Both the position numbers and the translations under genes were made by a program. Below are positions 56,864 to 64,000 of a stretch of DNA of 64,000 nucleotides, one piece after another (position 1 is the stretch's first letter; each line of letters starts with the position of its first letter). Origin of the DNA: Ruminococcus sp. (GTDB taxonomy: Bacteria > Bacillota > Clostridia > Oscillospirales > Acutalibacteraceae). The stretch covers positions 1 to 64,000 of the forward strand of contig JAFQRC010000001.1 in the NCBI GenBank assembly GCA_017410265.1, given 5' to 3'. The notes under the pieces were generated by a model. The model saw nothing but the letters and a program-made list of their open reading frames with translations. It did no database searches and was not told where the DNA came from.

Positions 56864-59800
56864 AAAATTTGATTTGATTTCTGATCTTTATGAGCGAACT
56901 TGTAAAACAGTTGTATCTAGTCCTCAAAGTTGGCAGTCTTTCTTGTTGTCTGCGTGTCGTAACTATAAGCTGAGATTTGATGAACAGATTTTAGTTTATG
57001 CACAGCGACCTAATGCAACGGCAGTATTAGAAATTGAACGATGGAATAAAGGTTTTGGAAGATGGGTTAATCGTGGTGCTAAAAGTATAGCAGTGTTTGA
57101 AAATCTTGATGGTTCAACACAGCGATTAGTCCATTATTTCGATATTACTGATACACACGAAAGTAGTGGTTCTCGTCCTATTCCTTTGTGGAATATGAAA
57201 GAAGAATATACAGATGAAGTTATTGATACACTTGATAACAATTTTGGTATGCTTGATAAGAAATCATCACTTGAAGAAGCTATTTTGAGTGCGGCACATA
57301 ATGTGTGCGAAAATAATATACCTGATTATGTCGGTGATTTAATTGTAACTGTGGATAATAGCTTTTTGGAGGATTTGTCGGAAGATGCTATTGGTGTTAT
57401 GTATCGTCAGCTCGTTACAAATAGCGTGGCATATATGATTATGTCACGACTTGGAATTGACGCCGAGAAATACTTTGATGCTGATGATTTCAGGAGTATT
57501 GTTAATTTCAATACAAAAGCTTCGTTGAATGCTTTAGGCTATGCAACTAGTGATATTGCTGAAATGGGACTTACTGAAATCGCTAAAACTATTTTAGCTT
57601 TGCAAAAAGAAAATCGCACAATTGCTCACAATCGGGAAAGTGGCTACAATGAGAGTGTAAAAGAAAGCGAAAGGAGTTATGACAATGGCAGAATTAACTT
57701 ACACAATGCAGGGCGATTGCAATCTTTCGAATCTGACGCTACCAGAACAGCCGAAAGTGGAACTCGGAGTGTACGCACAGATGAGGAAAAATTATCTTTT
57801 GAATCATCACAGGATAATCTATTACAACTATCTGACCAGCGGAACACTTACACAACATCTGTACGAAGTGCAACAGAGGGCATTGCAGATGGAAGAATCT
57901 CTGACAAAACAGATGTCAGCTCAGGAGGGCTTGACCGAAGAACTAAAAGCACAGGATATGATGACTTGGGTTCGCAGGATGAACAATCTGAGGAGCAGAG
58001 TTCAGGAAATCGTGAAGACGGAAGTGATATTCAGTTAGAATACTTTGACCGTAAGAATGAGGACAGAAGCATAGATTTTCTTCACAGAGATAGTGATATT
58101 AAAGCGATACTGCTTACCACTCCTCATCTTAAAGCTTCAAAGTCAGAGATAGTTAATTATTATGAAACTGTTCGTGGCAGGAGCAAACAAACAGAATATA
58201 TCAAAAGTATTTTTAACAACGATATTACCGAGCTTACTCTTCCCGATGGCAGAAGAATGGGATATAAGACATATCAGAATGTTCTTCATTTATGGGAGGG
58301 TACTTACGATAATATAACAAAGCAGGGTTACTACGATTGGCGAGTTATTGCTGGCTACTTTGAGGGTATGCGATTACTTAAAGAGCTTACCGATACAATG
58401 AAGCCTTTACCGTCAATGGAAGGTCAGCTTAATTTCTTAAATGAGGCAGGAGAACAAAAAACTCCTGTCTTTTCTTTTTCTCAGGAGATTATTGATGCTG
58501 TACTTACTCGTGGTAGTGGTGTTTCCGAGGGTAGATTGAGAATATATGAGCAGTTCCAAAAGTCACTTTCTAAAAAGGAGAACGTAACCTTTCTTAAAAA
58601 TGAATATGGTTGGGGTGGCTCATATCCTATAATCACAGGCACGGGAATAGATGAAATGCACGATGGTAAAGGTATACGACTTTCCAAAGGTTTAGGAAGT
58701 GATGCACCTAAAATAGTTTTATTATGGCCACAAGTCGAAAAACGACTTAGTGAGCTGATAAAACTTGATAGATACCTTAATCCAAAAGAACAAGCATACT
58801 ATCCTCAGTGGCTTGAAGAACAGGAACGTAAACGAGCTGATATTGCCGCCGAGCGTCAGCTTAAAGAAATTCTTTCTCGTCAGCCTGAAGAATCAAAGGA
58901 ATATGAGTATAAGTATCATCTTGGTGATAAGGTCTATATCGGTGCAAGTGAGTATGAAATAACTTCTTATGATGATAACAGAGTCACACTGTTTGACAGT
59001 AAGTTTCCTCTGTTTAATACCGAAATGCCGAGAGAAGAATTTGATACTAAGGTTAAAGAGAACCCAATGAACGACCATCTTAAAGTGGTTGTTGAAAAAG
59101 AGACCGAAAACATCCCATCAGTAGAAGTACAGCCTGACACAAAACAGGAAAATATACCTGATTCTGTTGATAATGCTGACCTTATAGGTGAGAAACTGAC
59201 TTTAGATGACCGTAACTTTGAAGTCGAAAAAGTAAGCGAACTTGGTGATGTTTCACTTCGTGATATTACTTTTGAAAATACAAACGGCTTTCCTATTTCA
59301 AGAGTTGAAAAGATTGATTTTGTACGCAATGAGTTAGAAGCTCAACAGAAAAAACAAACACTTACTCCTACTTTGGAAAAGCCAAAGTCGAACAAAGTAA
59401 CATCTTTTGACCTCCACCCTGATATACCTTATGCACAGCGACATAACTTTGATTTAAAATCAAACGAGATTGAAACTGTTGGTAAAAAAGAACGCTTCCG
59501 TAGAAATATGGAGGCTATCAGGGTATTAAAAGAGTGTGAGTTTGATAACAGATTTGCAACTCCTGATGAACAGATTATCTTATCAAAATATGTTGGTTGG
59601 GGTGGTATTCCTGAAGCTTTTGATGAGAATAACCCAGCTTGGGAGGATGAGTTTAAAGAGCTGTATGTAGCACTCTCACCTGACGAATATGCTCAGGCAA
59701 GAGAAAGTACCCTAACTGCTTTTTATACACCACCTACTGTAATTAAAGCGATATACAAGGTTATGGAGCAGGTAGGTTTTAAAGAAGGTAATCTCCTTGA

Positions 59801-62800
59801 ACCATCTTGTGGTATCGGTCACTTTATCGGTATGTTGCCTAACTCTATGAAAGGTAGCAAGATATATGGTGTTGAGCTTGATACTGTTTCTGCAAAGATT
59901 GCACAGCAACTTTATCAGACATCTTCTATTGCAGCACAAGGTTACGAAGAAACAAACTTACCTGACAGTTTCTTTGATGGTGTTATCGGTAACGTACCTT
60001 TTGGTGATTTCAAAGTCACAGACAAGCGATACGATAAGCATAAATTCCTTATCCACGATTACTTTTTTGCTAAGTCATTAGATAAGCTTCGCCCCGGTGG
60101 TGTTATGGCTCTAGTTACAAGTAAAGGTACAATGGATAAAGAAAACTCATCTGTACGAAAGTATATTGCTCAAAGAGCCGAGCTGTTGGGAGCTATAAGA
60201 CTTCCTAATAATACCTTTAAGGGTAATGCAGGAACTGAGGTTGTCTCAGATATTCTGTTTTTACAAAAGCGTGACAGACTTATAGACATCGAACCTGATT
60301 GGGTTCATCTTGATACTGACGAAAATGGTATTAAGATGAACTCGTATTTTGCCCAGCACCCTGAGATGATACTCGGTGAGATGAAAATGGTAAGTGGTCG
60401 CTTTGGTATGGAAGCAACTTGTGAGCCTTATGAAAATTCAAATCTTGAAAATGAACTTATGGAGGCTGTTGCTAACATACACGGAGAGATTACAGCCTAT
60501 GAGGTTGAAGAAGAAATTTCCGAAGAAGATAATTCAATCCCTGCTGACCCTACCGTGCGTAACTTCTCTTACACAGTAGTTGATGACATAATCTACTATA
60601 GAGAAAATTCAAAAATGACACCCGTAGAGGTATCAGCTACTGCTCAAAATCGTATCAAGGGTATGATTGCAATCCGTGATTCTGTAAGAAATCTTATTGA
60701 CTTGCAGACAGATGATTTCCCTGATGAAATGATTAAGCAGGAGCAAACAAAGCTCAATAATCTTTATGATACTTACACTAAGAAGTATGGTCTGATTAAC
60801 AGCAGAGCTAATATATCCGCTTTCTCACAGGATAGTTCGTTCTCTTTGTTATCTGCTCTTGAAGTGATTAATGAAGATGGTCAGCTTGAAAGAAAAGCCG
60901 ATATGTTCTTTAAGAGGACAATTAAGCCACACACACCTGTAACCACAGTTGATACTTCAAGCGAAGCTTTAGCTGTATCTATCGGTGAAAAAGCCACCAT
61001 AGATATGGAATATATGATGAGCCTTACAGGTAAAAGTGAAGCAGAAATCTTTGACGATTTAAAAGGTGTAATCTTTATGAATCCTCTGTATGATTTCGGT
61101 AATCATTTACAGCCAAAGTATCTTATGGCTGACGAATATCTCTCAGGTAATGTGAGAGAAAAGTTAAAGGTTGCTATAAATTCAGCAGAGCTTTATCCTG
61201 ATGATTATAAAATTAATGTTGAAGCTTTAACTAAGGTTCAGCCTAAAGATTTAACCGCAAGTGAGATTTCCGTAAGGCTTGGTGCTACTTGGTTACCACC
61301 TGAGATTGTAGAGAGATTTATGTATGAATTTCTTGATACACCTCATTATGCTCAGTGGAAAATCAAAGTTCACTTCTCACCATACACAAGTGAATGGAAC
61401 ATTGAGAATAAGTCTTATGACAACACTAACGTCAAAGCATACAGCACTTATGGTACTAATCGTATCAATGCTTATAAGATTATTGAAGAAACTTTAAACC
61501 TTAAAGATGTCCGTATCTTTGATTATGTTGAGGACGAGTTTGGTAAAAGAAAAGCTGTTCTTAATAAAAAAGAAACTGCTATCGCACAGGCAAAGCAGGA
61601 ACTTATCAAGCAAGGTTTTCAGGATTGGATATGGGCAGACCCACAGCGTCGTGAAAAACTTACTAAGCTGTATAATGAAAAGTTCAATAGTATAAGACCT
61701 CGTGAGTATGATGGAAGTCATATCACTTTTAGCGGTATGAACCCTGAAATAGAACTGAGAGAACATCAGCGAAATGCTGTTGCACATATTCTTTACGGCG
61801 GTAACACCTTACTTGCACACGCTGTTGGTGCCGGCAAGACCTTTGAAATGGTTGCGGCAGCACAAGAGTCTAAACGACTTGGTTTATGTAATAAATCGCT
61901 GTTCGTAGTTCCAAACCACCTTACTGAACAGTGGGCGGCTGAATACTTACAGCTCTATCCTGCGGCTAATATTCTTGTTGCTACAAAGAAAGATTTTGAA
62001 ACTAAGAATCGCAAAAGGTTCTGTGGTCGTATTGCAACAGGAGATTATGATGCAGTAATTATAGGTCATTCTCAGTTTGAGAAAATACCGATGTCTATTG
62101 AAAGACAGAAAGCGATTTTACAGCAACAGCTTGATGATATAGCAGAAGGTATCGCTGACTTGAAGAAAAATAAAGGTGAAAACTTCTCTATCAAACAGCT
62201 TGAAAGGTCTAAGAAATCCATTAAACAAAAGCTCGATAAACTCAATGACCAAAGCCGAAAAGATGATGTAGTTACTTTTGAAGAGCTTGGTGTTGACCGC
62301 CTTTTTGTTGATGAAAGTCATTACTACAAGAACTTATTTCTATACACAAAAATGCGTAATGTCGGTGGCATAGCTCAGACAGAGGCACAGAAAAGTTCAG
62401 ACCTTTTTATGAAATGCCGTTATCTTGATGAGATAACTGGTGGACGTGGAGCTGTCTTTGCAACAGGTACACCTATCTCAAACAGTATGGTCGAGCTTTA
62501 CACTATTCAGAGATATTTACAGTATGATTCCTTACAGCAAAATGGTTTACAGCACTTTGATGCTTGGGCTTCTACCTTCGGTGAAACAGTTACAGCTGTA
62601 GAGCTTACACCCGAAGGTACGGGATACAGAGCTAAAACAAGATTCGCAAAATTCTATAATCTTCCTGAGCTTATGGCTATGTTTAAGGAGGTTGCAGATA
62701 TAAAAACCTCAGATATGCTTAATCTTCCTGTACCTGATGTTAAGTATCATAATGTGGCGGTTAAGCCGTCAGAAATGCAGAAAGAAATGGTTGCTTCCCT

Positions 62801-64000
62801 TTCTGAAAGAGCCGAGAAAGTAAGAAAAGGTGCTGTTGATTCAAGTGTAGATAATATGCTTAAAATCACAAACGATGGCAGAAAACTTGCACTTGACCAA
62901 CGTATGCTCAATGATATGTTACCTGACTTTGAGGGTAGTAAAATAAATGCCTGTGTTGAAAATATCTATAACATCTGGGAAGAAAATACAGATAAGAAAT
63001 CTGCACAGCTTGTGTTCTGTGACCTTTCAACTCCAAAGAATGATGGTTCTTTTAATGTATATGATGACATAAGAAGAAAGCTCATTGCTCGTGGTATTCC
63101 TGAAAGCGAGATACGATTTATCCACGAAGCTGACACAGATGTTAAGAAAAAAGAATTGTTCCAAAAGACCCGTAAAGGTGAAGTCAGAGTTCTTCTTGGT
63201 TCAACTCAGAAGATGGGGGCAGGTACTAATGTTCAGGACAGACTTATAGCCTTACACGATGTTGATTGCCCTTGGAGACCAAGTGACCTTGAACAGCGTT
63301 CGGGCAGAATTATCCGTCAGGGTAATCAGAACAAGGAGGTTAATATCTATCGTTATGTAACAGAACAGACTTTTGACGCATATCTGTATCAGCTTGTAGA
63401 GGGTAAACAGAAATTCGCAAGTCAGATTATGACGAGTAAATCTCCTGTACGTTCTGCCGAAGACATTGATGAAACAGCACTTTCGTATGCTGAGATTAAA
63501 ATGCTTGCGACAGGCAATCCGCATATTAAGGAGAAGATGGATTTAGATATTCAGGTACAGAAACTCAGAATGTTAAAGTCCAGCTTTCTTTCTGAAAAGT
63601 ATGCCTTGGAAGACAAGATAATTAAATATTACCCACAGCGTATCGCTACTTTGAAAACCCGTTTAGAGGGTCTTACAAAGGATGTAGAAACTGTAAAACA
63701 GCACCCGAAATCTGTTTTTGACCATTTTGTTGGTATGACAGTATCGGGTGTTTTTTACAGCGAAAAATCCGATGCAGGTACTGCAATTATTGAAGCTTGT
63801 AAGTCTATGAGCAATCCTGATGCTATCCCTCTTGGAGAATATCGTGGCTTTAAATTAGAGCTTTATTTTGATACTACTGAGAGAAATTATGTTGTTAGAG
63901 TAAAGGGTGAAACAAGCCGTAACACACCTCTTGGTGAGGATGTTCACGGTAATATAACCCGAATTGATAACAGTATAGAGCATTTTGCTGACAGTCTCCA
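56856..64000 (+). CDS. Very large ICE-type DNA methyltransferase-SNF2 helicase (partial, open at the right edge)
   Basis: At least 2381 codons with no stop before the window ends. ATG 56856 has GAGGAGG in front. Order: an N-terminal domain (about 1-270) beginning MARKFDLISDLYERTCKTVV, a Ser/Arg/Gly-rich linker (about 270-390), then a region with KYVGWGGIPEAFDE and an N6-adenine methyltransferase core holding GNLLEPSCGIGHFIGMLPN and GVIGNVPFG (an NPPF-like motif, about 1045). The SNF2 helicase follows: TLLAHAVGAGKTFEMVAAAQ (Walker A, about 1650), VDESHYYKN (Walker B), ATGTPISNS and QRSGRIIRQGNQN (motif VI). Such giant proteins are hallmark cargo of ICEs. It probably protects or processes element DNA; the substrate is unknown. 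Confidence 0.9.
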   Translation, partial: MARKFDLISDLYERTCKTVVSSPQSWQSFLLSACRNYKLRFDEQILVYAQRPNATAVLEIERWNKGFGRWVNRGAKSIAVFENLDGSTQRLVHYFDITDTHESSGSRPIPLWNMKEEYTDEVIDTLDNNFGMLDKKSSLEEAILSAAHNVCENNIPDYVGDLIVTVDNSFLEDLSEDAIGVMYRQLVTNSVAYMIMSRLGIDAEKYFDADDFRSIVNFNTKASLNALGYATSDIAEMGLTEIAKTILALQKENRTIAHNRESGYNESVKESERSYDNGRINLHNAGRLQSFESDATRTAESGTRSVRTDEEKLSFESSQDNLLQLSDQRNTYTTSVRSATEGIADGRISDKTDVSSGGLDRRTKSTGYDDLGSQDEQSEEQSSGNREDGSDIQLEYFDRKNEDRSIDFLHRDSDIKAILLTTPHLKASKSEIVNYYETVRGRSKQTEYIKSIFNNDITELTLPDGRRMGYKTYQNVLHLWEGTYDNITKQGYYDWRVIAGYFEGMRLLKELTDTMKPLPSMEGQLNFLNEAGEQKTPVFSFSQEIIDAVLTRGSGVSEGRLRIYEQFQKSLSKKENVTFLKNEYGWGGSYPIITGTGIDEMHDGKGIRLSKGLGSDAPKIVLLWPQVEKRLSELIKLDRYLNPKEQAYYPQWLEEQERKRADIAAERQLKEILSRQPEESKEYEYKYHLGDKVYIGASEYEITSYDDNRVTLFDSKFPLFNTEMPREEFDTKVKENPMNDHLKVVVEKETENIPSVEVQPDTKQENIPDSVDNADLIGEKLTLDDRNFEVEKVSELGDVSLRDITFENTNGFPISRVEKIDFVRNELEAQQKKQTLTPTLEKPKSNKVTSFDLHPDIPYAQRHNFDLKSNEIETVGKKERFRRNMEAIRVLKECEFDNRFATPDEQIILSKYVGWGGIPEAFDENNPAWEDEFKELYVALSPDEYAQARESTLTAFYTPPTVIKAIYKVMEQVGFKEGNLLEPSCGIGHFIGMLPNSMKGSKIYGVELDTVSAKIAQQLYQTSSIAAQGYEETNLPDSFFDGVIGNVPFGDFKVTDKRYDKHKFLIHDYFFAKSLDKLRPGGVMALVTSKGTMDKENSSVRKYIAQRAELLGAIRLPNNTFKGNAGTEVVSDILFLQKRDRLIDIEPDWVHLDTDENGIKMNSYFAQHPEMILGEMKMVSGRFGMEATCEPYENSNLENELMEAVANIHGEITAYEVEEEISEEDNSIPADPTVRNFSYTVVDDIIYYRENSKMTPVEVSATAQNRIKGMIAIRDSVRNLIDLQTDDFPDEMIKQEQTKLNNLYDTYTKKYGLINSRANISAFSQDSSFSLLSALEVINEDGQLERKADMFFKRTIKPHTPVTTVDTSSEALAVSIGEKATIDMEYMMSLTGKSEAEIFDDLKGVIFMNPLYDFGNHLQPKYLMADEYLSGNVREKLKVAINSAELYPDDYKINVEALTKVQPKDLTASEISVRLGATWLPPEIVERFMYEFLDTPHYAQWKIKVHFSPYTSEWNIENKSYDNTNVKAYSTYGTNRINAYKIIEETLNLKDVRIFDYVEDEFGKRKAVLNKKETAIAQAKQELIKQGFQDWIWADPQRREKLTKLYNEKFNSIRPREYDGSHITFSGMNPEIELREHQRNAVAHILYGGNTLLAHAVGAGKTFEMVAAAQESKRLGLCNKSLFVVPNHLTEQWAAEYLQLYPAANILVATKKDFETKNRKRFCGRIATGDYDAVIIGHSQFEKIPMSIERQKAILQQQLDDIAEGIADLKKNKGENFSIKQLERSKKSIKQKLDKLNDQSRKDDVVTFEELGVDRLFVDESHYYKNLFLYTKMRNVGGIAQTEAQKSSDLFMKCRYLDEITGGRGAVFATGTPISNSMVELYTIQRYLQYDSLQQNGLQHFDAWASTFGETVTAVELTPEGTGYRAKTRFAKFYNLPELMAMFKEVADIKTSDMLNLPVPDVKYHNVAVKPSEMQKEMVASLSERAEKVRKGAVDSSVDNMLKITNDGRKLALDQRMLNDMLPDFEGSKINACVENIYNIWEENTDKKSAQLVFCDLSTPKNDGSFNVYDDIRRKLIARGIPESEIRFIHEADTDVKKKELFQKTRKGEVRVLLGSTQKMGAGTNVQDRLIALHDVDCPWRPSDLEQRSGRIIRQGNQNKEVNIYRYVTEQTFDAYLYQLVEGKQKFASQIMTSKSPVRSAEDIDETALSYAEIKMLATGNPHIKEKMDLDIQVQKLRMLKSSFLSEKYALEDKIIKYYPQRIATLKTRLEGLTKDVETVKQHPKSVFDHFVGMTVSGVFYSEKSDAGTAIIEACKSMSNPDAIPLGEYRGFKLELYFDTTERNYVVRVKGETSRNTPLGEDVHGNITRIDNSIEHFADSL
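57685..58038 (+). CDS. tnpV: TnpV-like protein overprinted within the methylase-helicase linker
   Basis: 117 residues from ATG 57685 (AAGGAG at 57671-57676, 8 bases before it), read in the +1 frame of the large gene and wholly inside it. It has the wording of the transposon-encoded protein TnpV: LTYTMQGDCNLSNLTLPEQ, HHRIIYYNYLTSGTL, LTKQMSAQEGLTEELKAQD, WVRRMNNLRSRVQEIV. TnpV is common in gut Firmicutes mobile elements and its function is unknown. The large protein's frame is low-complexity over exactly this stretch, which suggests the linker is constrained by the hidden gene. Likely real, though expression is unproven. Confidence 0.7.
   Translation: MAELTYTMQGDCNLSNLTLPEQPKVELGVYAQMRKNYLLNHHRIIYYNYLTSGTLTQHLYEVQQRALQMEESLTKQMSAQEGLTEELKAQDMMTWVRRMNNLRSRVQEIVKTEVIFS

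Overview
The window reads as a chromosome segment of a spore-forming, starch-degrading gut or rumen Clostridia, most like Ruminococcus bromii and relatives. The evidence is a secreted starch-binding protein with a type I dockerin that resembles the R. bromii amylosome protein Sas6, a second dockerin protein beside it, an alpha/beta small acid-soluble spore protein, spmA/spmB, a GerA-family germinant receptor subunit, and the Bacillus-type order glmU-prs-pth-mfd-prsA. The species is inferred, not proven.

Layout. 1-139: one end of an IS3-family element. 174-5021 (minus): lysC, hom and a class A penicillin-binding protein, probably one operon. 5190-10091: a BofC-like small protein, the Sas6-like starch-binding dockerin protein and, convergent to it, a dockerin-FN3-metallophosphoesterase. 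10209-15343: spore and housekeeping genes (SASP, XdhC, dCMP deaminase, AbrB-type regulator, spmA, spmB, GerA/SpoVAF-like).

15496-26680: a compact one-strand phage-derived cluster: terminase, portal, protease, decoration protein, capsid, three connectors, two small genes, then hub, spike, wedge and fibre. Base composition looks host-like. It has no integrase, repressor, replication, lysis, tape-measure or recognisable sheath gene. It ends at a bidirectional terminator and core chromosome resumes. This is the most unusual system in the window: a possibly domesticated capsid with a baseplate but almost no tail.

26778-37845: core genes: a Pro-rich membrane protein, a PrsA-like lipoprotein, mfd, pth, prs, a single-domain GlmU-like uridylyltransferase and ppdK. 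37856-48884: an AT-rich accessory island with near-identical terminator hairpins repeated at its internal borders. It carries a membrane/HEPN pair, a leader RNA with a two-gene coiled-coil/membrane module, a large SF1 helicase, and a split NB-ARC plus TPR operon divergent from a holin-like gene. These look like defence or conflict modules, but that role is inferred.

49246-64000: the start of a putative integrative conjugative element: a structured leader, parA-parB, iteron-like repeats, a secreted Lys/Thr/Pro-rich protein, a thioester/SpaA-repeat cell-wall adhesin, a small conserved gene and a very large methyltransferase-helicase open at the window edge. A tnpV-like gene is overprinted in another frame inside its linker.
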